From Piscinibacter gummiphilus (GTDB taxonomy: Bacteria > Pseudomonadota > Gammaproteobacteria > Burkholderiales > Burkholderiaceae_C): DNA of 64,000 bases. The position numbers and the translations under genes were made by a program. The DNA lies in NCBI RefSeq assembly GCF_002116905.1, contig NZ_CP015118.1, forward strand, positions 4,836,001 through 4,900,000. The letters run 5' to 3'. The notes under the pieces were generated by a model. That model searched no databases. It worked only from the letters and a program-made list of their open reading frames with translations, and was not told the origin of the DNA. Below, in pieces: positions 1 to 7,945 of this stretch (position 1 is the first letter of the stretch; the number at the start of each line of letters is the position of its first letter).

Positions 1-592
1 GCAGGCAGCCGTTGTGGCCGGTGACCACCTGATAGCTGAAGCCGGCGGCCACCACGAGGTCGGGCTTCGTCAGGCCCTGGGCCAGCAGCCAGCCGGGGCC
101 CATCTCGCCGCCGAATTCCTCGTCGTACGTGAAATGCAGTTCGACGCCGCCCTTCAGCGCGAGGCCGAGTGATTCGAGGGCGCGCACCGCGAACGTGAAC
201 GTGGAGAAGTCGCTCTTGCTGACGGCCGCGGCGCGGCCGTACAGCTTGCCGTCGGCCACCTCGCCGCCGTACGGGTCGTGCGTCCAGCCCTCGCCCGGCG
301 GCACCACGTCGCCGTGGGCGTTCAGCGCGACGGTGCGGCCTTCGCCGTAGCGGCGGCGCACGATCAGGTTGGTGATGGCTTCGAGGCCGTAGGCGCGCAC
401 CTCGGCTTCGGGCACGGCGTGGCGTTCGGCGTCGAAGCCGAAGGGGGCGAGCAGTGCGGCGGTGCGCTCCGCGTGCGGGGCGTTGTTGCCGGGCGGGGTG
501 TCGGTGGGGACGCGGACGAGCTGCTGCAGGAACTGCACCTGTTCGTCGAAGTGCGCGTCGACCCACGCGTCGAGTCGGTCGTGGTCGGTCAT
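1..592 (-). CDS. M20-family metallopeptidase/deacylase, 3' end outside window
   Basis: The gene starts at an ATG at 592, 8 bases after the stop of the uraD-allantoate amidohydrolase gene, and runs off the left edge, leaving about 197 N-terminal residues. The visible part has M20 features: a metal-binding NAHGD motif near residue 91, an SKSD segment near 125 where the bridging aspartate is expected, and a DEE motif near 157 holding the general-base glutamate. M20 enzymes are two-zinc hydrolases cutting amide bonds of amino acid or ureide substrates. The position at the end of the ureide operon suggests a role in purine nitrogen recovery or amino acid deacylation. The substrate cannot be told from this fragment. 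Confidence 0.8.
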   Translation of the reverse strand, partial: MTDHDRLDAWVDAHFDEQVQFLQQLVRVPTDTPPGNNAPHAERTAALLAPFGFDAERHAVPEAEVRAYGLEAITNLIVRRRYGEGRTVALNAHGDVVPPGEGWTHDPYGGEVADGKLYGRAAAVSKSDFSTFTFAVRALESLGLALKGGVELHFTYDEEFGGEMGPGWLLAQGLTKPDLVVAAGFSYQVVTGHNGCL

Positions 593-600
593 GGGTTCGC

Positions 601-2376
601 TCAGGGGGTCGGCATCGCTTCGGCCAGCTGGTCGACGAGGTGCAGGAACGCCTCGACGCTCAGTTGGGCATCGTCGCTGGTGATGGTCTCGAGGGGGTTG
701 TGGCTGATGCCGCCGTTGCCGCCGCGCACGAACAGCATGGCCTGCGGCATCACCTCGTGCAGCTTCATCGCGTCGTGGCCCGCGCCGCTCGGCAGCCGGA
801 ACACCGGCACGCCGGTCGCGACCACGGCCGATTCCCAGCGCAGCTGCCAGGCGGGGGCGCTGGGTGCGGCGGACGCGCGCATCGTCTCCTCCAGCGAGTA
901 CAGCACGCCACGGCGTTCGGCGATGCGTTCGAGCGCGGCCAGCACGTCGTTCATCAGCGCGTCGCGCAGTTCGTCGCTGCCGGCGCGCAGGTCCAGGCTG
1001 AACTGGCAGCGGCCGGGCACGACGTTGATGGAGCCGTCGGGCACGGTGAGCATGCCCACGGTGCCCACCACGCCGGGTTGTGTGGCGGCGCGCAGCTCCA
1101 CGTACAGCGCGAGTTCGGCGACCGCGGTGGCCGCGTCGCGGCGGCGGTCCATCGGCGTGGTGCCGGCATGGCTCGCGACACCGGTCACCTCGCCCACGAA
1201 GCGCACGCTGCCGTTGATGGAGGTCACGACGCCGAGCGGCAGGTCGAGTTCGGTGAGCACCGGGCCCTGCTCGATGTGCACCTCGACGAAACCGAGGTAC
1301 TTCGACGGGTCGCGCTTCAGCGAGGGCACGAGCGAGGGGTCGCGGCCGGCCTCGGCCATGGCCTCGCGCATCGTGATGCCACCGGCGTCGCGCTGGTCGA
1401 GCCAGGCGGTGTCGAACTGGCCGATGAGCGCGCCCGAGCCGAGGAACGTGGCCTTGTAGCGCTGCCCCTCCTCTTCCGCGAAGCCGACGACCTCGATGGC
1501 GAACGGCAGGCGGCGGCCCTGCTGGTGCAGCTCGCGCACGGCCACCATCGGCACGAAGATGCCCAGGCGGCCGTCGTACTTGCCGCCGTTGCGCACGGTG
1601 TCGTAGTGGCTGCCGGTGAGCAGGCGCGGCGCGTCGGGCGATTTCCCGTGGTACACGCCCACCACGTTGCCCACGGCGTCGACGGTCACCTCGTCGAAGC
1701 CGCAGTCGTTCATCCAGCGCTGCAGCTGCACCTGGCAGGCCTGGTGGGCCGGGGTGAGGTACGTGACGGTGAGCTGGCCCAGCGTGTCGAAGCCGGCGTC
1801 GGTGTGCTGGGCCAGCAGTTCGGCGCAGTCCCACACCTGGTTGCCGAGCACGGGTTCGAGGCCCAGCTTGTCGTTGAGTCGCAGCTCGGCGATGCGGTGC
1901 ACGTTGCGCAGGCACTCGCCGAACTCGGCGTCCGGCAGCGCCAGCAGGCGGCGTTCGAACGTGGCGATGATCTCGGCGCGCGTGAGGCCGGTGCCTCGCG
2001 GGCCGCGCACCGCCACGATGAACGGCCAGCCGAACTTCTCGAGGTAGGCGGCGTTGAGTTCGCGCAGGCGGGCCAGCTCCTCGGGCGAACAGGCCTTCAG
2101 GCCCGCGCGAAGCTGCTCGCTGGTGGACTCGGCCGTCAGTTCACCGCGTTCGGCGAGTTTGCCGGCCAGTTCCGGGTGGGCGCGCAGCAGCGCCAGCTGC
2201 AGGTCGCGCGGGGCCTCGCGCACGGTCTGCGCCATCGCGTTCCTGAGTTGCGCCGCGCTCGCGTACGGGCGGCGGTCGACCACCGCCTCGGCGACCCACG
2301 GCGAGTGTTCGTACAGGCCGTGCAGCCAGGTCAGCGCGTCCTCGCGGGACGCCAGGTTCAGCGTGTCGAGGCTCAT
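601..2376 (-). CDS. uraD-allC: Bifunctional OHCU decarboxylase / allantoate amidohydrolase (fusion)
   Basis: One 591-residue chain carries two enzymes of urate breakdown. Residues 1-170 are an OHCU decarboxylase (UraD): catalytic His in LYEHSP near 24, HPELAGK near 67 and FGWPFIVAVRG near 115. This part makes S-allantoin from 2-oxo-4-hydroxy-4-carboxy-5-ureidoimidazoline. Residues 180-591 are an M20 allantoate amidohydrolase with GSHYDTV near 255, the metal ligands EEEGQR near 301, EVHIEQGP near 370 and a C-terminal GAGHDAM. It hydrolyses allantoate to ureidoglycine or ureidoglycolate and ammonia. The ATG at 2376 overlaps the puuE stop as ATGA, which favours it over an upstream extension of the open frame. 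The fusion skips the allantoinase step, which the overlapping puuE supplies. Confidence 0.93.
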   Translation of the reverse strand: MSLDTLNLASREDALTWLHGLYEHSPWVAEAVVDRRPYASAAQLRNAMAQTVREAPRDLQLALLRAHPELAGKLAERGELTAESTSEQLRAGLKACSPEELARLRELNAAYLEKFGWPFIVAVRGPRGTGLTRAEIIATFERRLLALPDAEFGECLRNVHRIAELRLNDKLGLEPVLGNQVWDCAELLAQHTDAGFDTLGQLTVTYLTPAHQACQVQLQRWMNDCGFDEVTVDAVGNVVGVYHGKSPDAPRLLTGSHYDTVRNGGKYDGRLGIFVPMVAVRELHQQGRRLPFAIEVVGFAEEEGQRYKATFLGSGALIGQFDTAWLDQRDAGGITMREAMAEAGRDPSLVPSLKRDPSKYLGFVEVHIEQGPVLTELDLPLGVVTSINGSVRFVGEVTGVASHAGTTPMDRRRDAATAVAELALYVELRAATQPGVVGTVGMLTVPDGSINVVPGRCQFSLDLRAGSDELRDALMNDVLAALERIAERRGVLYSLEETMRASAAPSAPAWQLRWESAVVATGVPVFRLPSGAGHDAMKLHEVMPQAMLFVRGGNGGISHNPLETITSDDAQLSVEAFLHLVDQLAEAMPTP

Positions 2377-3317
2377 GCGGTCTCCGGGGCGGGATGGTGT
2401 TCGCGCCAGTGGCGCGCGATGTCGATGCGCCGGCACACCCACACGTCGGGGTGTGCGGCCACATGGTCGAGGAACCGCACCAGCGACTGGAACCGCCCCG
2501 GGCGGCCCAGCAGGCGCGAGTGCATGCCGATGCTGAGCATCTTCGGACGGTCGAGGCCGGCCGGGTCGCCCTCCGCGTACAGCACGTCGAACGCGTCCTT
2601 CAGGTACTGAAAGAAGTGCTCGCCGGTGTTGAAACCCTGCGGGGCGGCGAAGCGCATGTCGTTGGTGTCGAGCGTGTAGGGCACGACGAGGCGTTGCAGG
2701 GTGCTGCCGTCGCTCTTCGTCACGGGCATCCAGAACGGCAGGTCGTCGCCGTAGTGGTCGCTGTCGTACTCGTAGCCGCCATGGTCGGCCACGAGCCGCT
2801 TGGTGTTGGGGCTGTCGCGGCCGGTGTACCAGCCGAGGGGCCACTGGCCGCCGGTCATCTCGCGGATGATCTGCGTGCCGCGGGCGATGTGCTCGCGCTC
2901 CTCGGCCTCCGGCATGTGCTGGTAGTGGATCCAGCGCCACTGGTGGTTGGCGATCTCGTGGCCGGCGTCGAGGAAGGCCTGCGTGAGTTCGGGGTGGCGC
3001 TGCAGCGCCATGCCCACGCCGAAGATGGTGAGCGGCAGGCCGCGGCGCTCGAACTCGCGCAGCAGGCGCCACACGCCGGCACGCGAGCCGTACTCGTAGA
3101 TGCTCTCCATGCTGAGGTGGCGCGTGGCGTAGCTCTGCGCGCCGATGATCTCGGACAGGAAGGTCTCGGAGCCGGCGTCCCCGTGGAGCACGTTGTTCTC
3201 GCCGCCCTCCTCGTGGTTCAGCACGAACTGCACGGCGATGCGGGCGCCGCCGGGCCAGCGGGCGTGCGGGGGGTTGCGGCCGTAGCCGACGAGGTCGCGG
3301 GGGTAGTCGGGGGTCAT
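2373..3317 (-). CDS. puuE: Allantoinase, polysaccharide-deacetylase type (PuuE)
   Basis: This 314-residue protein belongs to the PuuE branch of the polysaccharide deacetylase superfamily, which hydrolyses allantoin to allantoate. It is unrelated to the amidohydrolase-type allantoinase AllB. Typical features are the N-terminal DYPRDLVGYG, VQFVLNHEEGGE near 35, GHEIANHQWRW in the middle and a C-terminal SIGMHSRLLGRPGR. I chose the ATG at 3317 because a GGAG lies 11 bases upstream; a GTG at 3326 would overlap the regulator stop but has the Shine-Dalgarno too close. The gene follows the FCD regulator with no gap and overlaps uraD-allC by four bases, so the leftward genes look like one operon. Confidence 0.92.
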   Translation of the reverse strand: MTPDYPRDLVGYGRNPPHARWPGGARIAVQFVLNHEEGGENNVLHGDAGSETFLSEIIGAQSYATRHLSMESIYEYGSRAGVWRLLREFERRGLPLTIFGVGMALQRHPELTQAFLDAGHEIANHQWRWIHYQHMPEAEEREHIARGTQIIREMTGGQWPLGWYTGRDSPNTKRLVADHGGYEYDSDHYGDDLPFWMPVTKSDGSTLQRLVVPYTLDTNDMRFAAPQGFNTGEHFFQYLKDAFDVLYAEGDPAGLDRPKMLSIGMHSRLLGRPGRFQSLVRFLDHVAAHPDVWVCRRIDIARHWREHHPAPETA

Positions 3318-3322
3318 GGGGG

Positions 3323-4078
3323 TCACTTCTCCGGCCGCAGCACGGATTCGAGGTCGGGGATGCGGGGCAGCGTCTGCAGGTTGTGTTCCACGTGCTGCAG
3401 GTGCTCGCCCATCAGCTGCACGGCGGCGCGCGCGTCGCGGCGTTCGAGGGCGTCGACGATGGCCACGTGTTCCGCGTACGAATGTTCCGCCGAATGGGCG
3501 CTCTGGTACATCAGCGAGATCAACGAGCTGCGCGACAGCAGGTCGCGCAGGATGTCGGCGAGCGTGTCGTTGCCGAGCATGGAGGCCAGCACCACGTGGA
3601 AGTCGGCCAGCAGCCGCGTGCGGCCCGACACGTCGGTGCGCTGCACCGCCGAGCGTTCATCTTCGAGATGGGCGCGCAGGCGCACGATGTGGGCCGGCGT
3701 GAGTTCGAGCGCGGCGCGGCGGATCATCGAGCTCTCGAGCATGTGCCGCACCTCGAACACCTGGCGGGCCTCTTCGACGCTGGGCTGGGCCACGCGGGCG
3801 CCGCGCGCCTTCTCGAGCGTGATGAGCTTGTCGCGGCTCAACTGGTGCAGCGCCTGCCGCACGATGGTGCGCGAGACCTGGAAGATGTCGGCGATCTTCT
3901 GCTCGGCGAGCTTGGTGCCGGGCATCAGGCGCCGCTCGACGATGGCGGTCGTGATGGATTCGATGATGCGCTGGGCCGTGTCGACCGGCGTGGCCGGCGC
4001 GGCCGGGACTGCGCGCGGAACTTGCTTCCGTGTCGGACGGATCGATTGCAGGGCGGGCGTGGAACGCGGGGGCGGCAT
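3323..4078 (-). CDS. GntR-family transcriptional regulator, FCD type
   Basis: A 251-residue regulator. Residues about 30-100 form the GntR winged helix (AQRIIESITTAIVERRL, then an HTH around FQVSRTIVRQALHQLS). Residues 105-245 form the FCD ligand domain with its usual metal or ligand residues: an Asp and His in LADFHVVL, a His in AEHVAIVDAL and a His in MGEHLQHVE. An alanine- and proline-rich tail of about 30 residues precedes the HTH. It heads the leftward ureide operon and is divergent from uraH. It very probably controls both units in response to a urate-pathway intermediate, acting at TGTATACA sites at 4107 and 4517. The ligand is not evident from sequence. Confidence 0.88.
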   Translation of the reverse strand: MPPPRSTPALQSIRPTRKQVPRAVPAAPATPVDTAQRIIESITTAIVERRLMPGTKLAEQKIADIFQVSRTIVRQALHQLSRDKLITLEKARGARVAQPSVEEARQVFEVRHMLESSMIRRAALELTPAHIVRLRAHLEDERSAVQRTDVSGRTRLLADFHVVLASMLGNDTLADILRDLLSRSSLISLMYQSAHSAEHSYAEHVAIVDALERRDARAAVQLMGEHLQHVEHNLQTLPRIPDLESVLRPEK

Positions 4079-4105
4079 GGCTCGAAGCTTGCGTGAATGG
4101 CTAAA

Positions 4106-4115
4106 CTGTATACAC
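4106..4115. promoter_or_regulatory. Candidate operator of the FCD regulator (uraH / regulator intergenic)
   Basis: The perfect 8-base palindrome TGTATACA lies at 4107-4114 in the 75-base gap between the regulator start (4078) and the uraH start (4154). It fits the TNGT-N-ACNA pattern known for many FCD regulators. The same core occurs before puuD at 4517-4524. Placed here, it could control both divergent transcripts. Confidence 0.6.
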
Positions 4116-4153
4116 TTTTGCCTGTCCTGCAACTTCTTTCTCGGCCTCGCCCC

Positions 4154-4507
4154 ATGGGAAAACTCACCACGCACGTGCTCGACACCATGAACGGCTGCCC
4201 GGCGGCCGGCATGCTCATCGGCCTGTACAGGGTGCAGGACGGCCAGCCCGTGCTCGTGCGCCAGGCCGTGCTCAACCACGACGGCCGCACCGACGGTCCG
4301 CTGCTCGACGACACCACCTTCGCCACCGGCCGCTACCGCCTCGTGTTCGAGGTGGCGGCGTACTTCCGGGGCCGCGGCGTCGAACTGCCCGAGCCTCCGT
4401 TCCTCGAGGCGGTGCCCATCGACTTCGGCCTCGCCAACCCGCTCCAGCACTACCACGTGCCTCTGCTCACGAGCCCGTGGGCCTACTCCACGTACCGCGG
4501 CAGCTGA
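4154..4507 (+). CDS. uraH: 5-hydroxyisourate hydrolase (transthyretin-like)
   Basis: The protein has 117 residues, the normal length for HIU hydrolase, and ends with the family signature YRGS. It opens with GKLTTHVLDTMNGCPA, which carries the conserved N-terminal histidine, and has HYHVPLLTSPWAYSTY near the end. It opens the ring of 5-hydroxyisourate to give OHCU. I chose the ATG at 4154. An open-frame start at 4097 would put the TGTATACA operator inside the gene and add 19 residues the family lacks. The gene is divergent from the FCD regulator and 27 bases ahead of puuD, the enzyme that makes its substrate. Confidence 0.95.
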   Translation: MGKLTTHVLDTMNGCPAAGMLIGLYRVQDGQPVLVRQAVLNHDGRTDGPLLDDTTFATGRYRLVFEVAAYFRGRGVELPEPPFLEAVPIDFGLANPLQHYHVPLLTSPWAYSTYRGS

Positions 4508-4515
4508 CCCTCCTG

Positions 4516-4526
4516 TTGTATACACA
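4516..4526. promoter_or_regulatory. Second candidate operator of the FCD regulator (before puuD)
   Basis: TTGTATACACA lies between the uraH stop (4507) and the puuD start (4535), with the same TGTATACA core at 4517-4524 as the site at 4107. It may control a puuD promoter separate from uraH or reinforce repression across the pair. Confidence 0.55.
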
Positions 4527-4534
4527 TTTCCCCC

Positions 4535-5743
4535 ATGGATCTCTACCTGCTGGACTGGCTCAACCTGCTGCTGCGCTGGGCCCACGTGATCACGGCCGTG
4601 GCCTGGATCGGTGCGTCCTTCCACTTCGTCGCCCTCGACAACAGCCTCACCCCGCCGGAAGACCCGGCCGAACGCGGCAAGGGCATCGGCGGTGAACTGT
4701 GGGCGGTGCACGGCGGCGGCTTCTACCACCAGCAGAAGTACCCGGTCTCGCCGAAGAACCTGCCGGAGAAGCTGCACTGGTCCATGTGGGAGAGCTACTC
4801 CACGTGGCTCACCGGCTTCGCGCTGTTCACGGTGCTGTACCTCTTCAACGCCAGCACCTTCCTGATCGACAAGAGCCTGTTCGACTGGTCCCCCGCCGCG
4901 GCCATCGCCACCGCGCTCGGCTTCCTCGCCGCGTTCTGGGTGATCTACGACGGCATCTGCCGGCTCTTCGGTGAACGGAAGAACGGCGACGTGATCGTGG
5001 GCGCGCTGGTGTTCGTGTTCGTGGTGTTCGCCGCGTGGCTCTCGTGCCAGCTGTTCGCCGGCCGCGCCGCGTACCTGCTGGTGGGCGCGATGCTCGCCAC
5101 GACGATGAGCGGCAACGTGTTCTTCTGGATCATCCCCGGCCAGCGCAAGGTGGTGGTCAGCCTGCGCGCCGGCACGCCGGTGGACCCGGTCCACGGCAAG
5201 CGCGGCAAGCAGCGCAGCTTCCACAACACCTTCTTCACCCTGCCGGTGCTGATCGCGATGCTCAGCAACCACTTCGGCTTCCTGTACGCCGCGCCGTTCA
5301 ACTGGTTCTGGCTGATCCTCGTGATGCTGGCGGGTGCCCTGATCCGGCTGTCCTTCGTGCTGCGGCACAAGGCGCTGGCGTACGGTCATCCCGTGCCGTG
5401 GCGGTACGCGGCGATCGGCACGGCGATGCTCGCGGGCGTGATCGTGGCGATGGCGCCGTCACCGAAACCGGCGGCGGCGCCCGCCGCCGTCGCCCCGCCG
5501 GCACCCACCTTCGCCGAGGTCAACGCGGTGATCACGCAACGCTGCGCGATGTGCCACAACGAAGGCCTGGCCAACAAGGGCGTGATGCTGCACACACCGG
5601 CCCTGGTGGTGCAGCACGCGAAGCAGATCTACCAGCAGGCCACGCTGCTGAAGGCGATGCCGCTGAACAACGCGACGCAGATGACGGAGGCGGAGCGGGA
5701 GTTGATCGGGCGGTGGGTGGAGGCGGGGGCGAAAGGGCCCTGA
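4535..5743 (+). CDS. puuD: Membrane-bound urate hydroxylase with C-terminal cytochrome c domain (PuuD)
   Basis: This 402-residue protein is the cytochrome-linked urate oxidase PuuD. The N-terminal 310 residues form an integral membrane domain with several hydrophobic helices, opening with YLLDWLNLLLRWAHVITAVA. An Ala/Pro linker leads to a cytochrome c domain with one heme site, CAMCH, at residues 337-341 and a likely axial Met in KAMPLNNATQM. It oxidises urate to 5-hydroxyisourate and passes electrons into the respiratory chain instead of making hydrogen peroxide as uricase does. No uricase or FAD-type HpxO gene is present in the window. The hydrolase for its product, uraH, lies directly upstream. 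Confidence 0.93.
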   Translation: MDLYLLDWLNLLLRWAHVITAVAWIGASFHFVALDNSLTPPEDPAERGKGIGGELWAVHGGGFYHQQKYPVSPKNLPEKLHWSMWESYSTWLTGFALFTVLYLFNASTFLIDKSLFDWSPAAAIATALGFLAAFWVIYDGICRLFGERKNGDVIVGALVFVFVVFAAWLSCQLFAGRAAYLLVGAMLATTMSGNVFFWIIPGQRKVVVSLRAGTPVDPVHGKRGKQRSFHNTFFTLPVLIAMLSNHFGFLYAAPFNWFWLILVMLAGALIRLSFVLRHKALAYGHPVPWRYAAIGTAMLAGVIVAMAPSPKPAAAPAAVAPPAPTFAEVNAVITQRCAMCHNEGLANKGVMLHTPALVVQHAKQIYQQATLLKAMPLNNATQMTEAERELIGRWVEAGAKGP

Positions 5744-5773
5744 GCACATCACACAGACATCACACATGCCTCT

Positions 5774-5863
5774 GTCATCCCGGCGCAGGCCGGGAGCTTG
5801 GGCGGCGGCTCACGCAACGGCGCATCGAACGAAGCCCAGGGTCCCGGCCTTCGTCGGGATGAC
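5774..5863. repeat. REP-like inverted repeat between convergent puuD and globin genes
   Basis: The left arm (5774-5795) begins GTCATCCCGGCGCAGG and the right arm (5842-5863) ends CGTCGGGATGAC, its imperfect reverse complement. The arms flank about 46 bases. Related copies lie at 10721-10799 and 33700-33725. All three sit between convergent genes, so a bidirectional terminator role is likely. Confidence 0.75.
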
Positions 5864-5881
5864 CACTTTTCTCGAGAGGCG

Positions 5882-6280
5882 TCAGCCTCCCTTGTTGCGC
5901 ATGAAGTCAGCGGTCTGGAAGAACGACTTGTCCAGACGCTCGACCAGCTCCGGGTCGAGCTGAAGCTCGACTATCGCCTGGTGCATGCACGCCAGCCACT
6001 GATCCCGCTCCTTGATGCCGATGGCGAACGGCATGTGCCGCATCCGCAGCCGCGGATGACCGAAACGCTCGACGTAGTACTGCGGCCCGCCGAGCCAGCC
6101 GCACAGGAACCAGAAGAACTTCTCCCGGGTGGTCTCGAGCGTGGTGGGGTGCATGGCCCGGAGTTCGGCGTAGGCCGGCTCCAGGTCCATCAGGTCGTAG
6201 AAGCGGTCGGACAGCGCCCGCACCTTCTCCTCACCCCCGACCCATTCGAACGGGGTGTCGAACGGCTTGCCGGACATCAT
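5882..6280 (-). CDS. glbO: Group II truncated hemoglobin (trHbO)
   Basis: A 132-residue group II truncated globin. Family marks are the N-terminal FEWVGGEEKVRALSDRFYDLM, the PTTLETTREKFFWFL helix, the proximal heme histidine in FGHPRLRMRHMPFAIG near residue 84, and the G8 tryptophan in ERDQWLACM. Such globins bind oxygen and other diatomic ligands and are linked to oxygen supply, peroxide or nitric oxide chemistry. The ATG at 6280 overlaps the stop of flhG (ATGA), so the globin is translated as the last gene of a cyclase-flhG-globin operon. That pairing is unusual for a globin. Confidence 0.93.
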   Translation of the reverse strand: MMSGKPFDTPFEWVGGEEKVRALSDRFYDLMDLEPAYAELRAMHPTTLETTREKFFWFLCGWLGGPQYYVERFGHPRLRMRHMPFAIGIKERDQWLACMHQAIVELQLDPELVERLDKSFFQTADFMRNKGG

Positions 6281-7092
6281 GGCGCGGCGAGGCGCATCGC
6301 CACGGCGGTGATGCCCTTGGCAGCCTCGCTGCCCGGGTAGGCCTCGAGCAGCAGGTGGCGCTTCTGCACCGCCTCGCGCACCGCGGTGTCGGCGGGCACC
6401 TCGCCCACCAGGTCGAGCTTGAACGGCACGGCCGGGTCGGGCAGGGACGGCGTGACGAAGCGGTCGACGACCTGCTGCAGCTGGCCGCGGATGACCCGGC
6501 CCTCGCCGATGCGGCTCACCTGGTTGACGACGAGCGACACCGCGCTGCGCTGCTGCTGCGTGGCCAGCACCTTGATGGTGGCGTAGGCATCGGTCAGCGA
6601 CGTGGGTTCGGGCGTGGCGACCACGAGCACCTCGTGGGCCAGCGACACGGCGTAGAGCACCACGTCGGAGATGCCGGCGCCGGTGTCGATCAGGATGCGG
6701 TCGAAGCGCGGGGACACGGTCTCGATGATCTCGAGCAGCTTGTCGCGCACCTCGGGCGTGAGGCGCGAGTACTCGACGAGGCCGGACCCGGCCAGCAGCA
6801 CGGAGAACCCGCCCGGTGCGGGCAGGATGGCGTCTTCGAGCGGCGCCTTGCCGGTGAAGACGTCGTGCAGCGTGATCTTCGGGAACAGGTTCAGGACGAC
6901 GTCGAGGTTCGCGAGGCCCAGGTCGGCATCGAGCACGAGCACACGCTCGCCCATGCGTGCGAGGGCCGCGGCCAGGTTGGCCGAGACGAAGGTCTTGCCC
7001 ACCCCGCCCTTGCCGCTCGTGACGGCGACGATGCGCGCCCGCTTCGGCGAGGGCGACCCGGGAGGTGGCGTGGAGGAGATCGGCGTGCTCAT
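6277..7092 (-). CDS. flhG: MinD/ParA-family ATPase FlhG, flagellar number regulator
   Basis: A 271-residue P-loop ATPase. The deviant Walker A motif SGKGGVGKT lies near residue 27, followed by VLVLDADLGLANLDVVL, the Walker A' and B region typical of FlhG/FleN, and LIDTGAGISDVVLYAV, the switch segment. FlhG limits the number and position of flagella by opposing FlhF and FleQ-type regulators. No flhF or flhA is seen here, so the rest of the flagellar locus must be elsewhere. The ATG at 7092 overlaps the diguanylate cyclase stop, and its own stop overlaps the globin start. It is divergent from cheR-cheD-cheB, which supports a motility role. Confidence 0.88.
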   Translation of the reverse strand: MSTPISSTPPPGSPSPKRARIVAVTSGKGGVGKTFVSANLAAALARMGERVLVLDADLGLANLDVVLNLFPKITLHDVFTGKAPLEDAILPAPGGFSVLLAGSGLVEYSRLTPEVRDKLLEIIETVSPRFDRILIDTGAGISDVVLYAVSLAHEVLVVATPEPTSLTDAYATIKVLATQQQRSAVSLVVNQVSRIGEGRVIRGQLQQVVDRFVTPSLPDPAVPFKLDLVGEVPADTAVREAVQKRHLLLEAYPGSEAAKGITAVAMRLAAP

Positions 7093-7847
7093 GGAAGGGG
7101 TTCGATGTCCTGGAATTGGGAGGTCCCGAACAGCAGACCCTTTTCTTCGGCGCTGACCATCGACACCGTGGGCTGCTCCAGACAGGCGCGGTTGCGGCCT
7201 TCGGCCTTCGCCCGGTAGAGCTGCTGGTCGGCGCGTTCGATCCACAGCGTGGCCGACGAGCGGACCCACTGCGGGGCGTACGCTCCCCCGAGGCTGATTG
7301 TCACCGACAGTTGCTGCTGGCCCGCGACAGTGACCCCACCGGTCTCGACCTTTCGGCGGATGCGCTCGGCCACGGTGGCGCCGAAGGCCGGCGGGCAGTT
7401 GGGCAGGATGACGGCGAATTCCTCGCCGCCGAAGCGGGCCACGGTGTCCATCGGGCGGACGCAATCCATCAGCGCCTCGGCGACGAACTGGATGACGAGG
7501 TCGCCCGCGGCATGGCCGTGGGTGTCGTTGACGGACTTGAAGCGGTCGATGTCGACCATCAGCACCAGCGCCGGCTCGCCGACGCGGGCGACGCGGTCGA
7601 TTTCGCGGGCCAGGGCCAGTTCGAAGTGGCGGCGGTTCGCGAGGCCGGTGAGGGGGTCGCGGCTGGAGAGGTCGCACAGCGCGTCGATGACGGCCTGCAG
7701 CCACACGGTGGAGCCGGCCTCCTCGAGGGTGGGCAGCCGGTGGCCGGACTGGGCCAGCAACTGCAGCGCGGCGCCGAGTTTCAGCGTCGCCGGGGCGTCG
7801 CCGGGCGTCACCGGGGTCTGGGGGTCGGGGGTTGCGGGGCTCGTCAC
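7089..7847 (-). CDS. Diguanylate cyclase (GGEEF), soluble
   Basis: About 252 residues with a C-terminal GGDEF domain (residues 85-240). The active-site motif is RFGGEEF. An RPMD sequence exactly five residues before it matches the RxxD inhibitory site, so product feedback is expected. DPLTGLANRRHF and LMVDIDRFKSVNDTHGH are standard GGDEF segments. There is no membrane segment, and the N-terminal 80 residues resemble no sensor domain I know. No ATG lies at the right place. A GTG at 7847 is the best start seen, but it has a weak ribosome site, so the start is uncertain. It makes c-di-GMP, and the ATGA overlap with flhG ties it to flagellar control. Confidence 0.85.
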   Translation of the reverse strand: MTSPATPDPQTPVTPGDAPATLKLGAALQLLAQSGHRLPTLEEAGSTVWLQAVIDALCDLSSRDPLTGLANRRHFELALAREIDRVARVGEPALVLMVDIDRFKSVNDTHGHAAGDLVIQFVAEALMDCVRPMDTVARFGGEEFAVILPNCPPAFGATVAERIRRKVETGGVTVAGQQQLSVTISLGGAYAPQWVRSSATLWIERADQQLYRAKAEGRNRACLEQPTVSMVSAEEKGLLFGTSQFQDIEPLP

Positions 7848-7945
7848 GGGAAAAGGCCTGTTGCGACTCAGTCTAGCAGCGCCCCTCCCGGCCGAAGGGT
7901 CGAGTTGGATGCCCAATCCGGCGCATCTTGCACGTTCGGGGCGCC

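Noticed and set aside
454..2610. Long open frames on the plus strand opposite uraD-allC and puuE
   Set aside because: They have no recognisable motif and are low-complexity Ala/Arg/His-rich; the minus-strand frames carry complete enzyme signatures. Such shadows are expected in GC-rich DNA and recur across the window.
2377..3072. N-terminal extension of the uraD-allC frame to 3072
   Set aside because: That part runs through puuE in another frame and is low-complexity; the ATG at 2376 overlaps the puuE stop in the usual ATGA way.
4097..4153. Upstream start for UraH at 4097
   Set aside because: It would add 19 residues absent from HIU hydrolases and place the TGTATACA operator in the coding region.
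4079..5389. Very long minus-strand frame extending the FCD regulator to 5389
   Set aside because: It crosses uraH and puuD on the other strand and the added sequence resembles no protein; the regulator begins at 4078.
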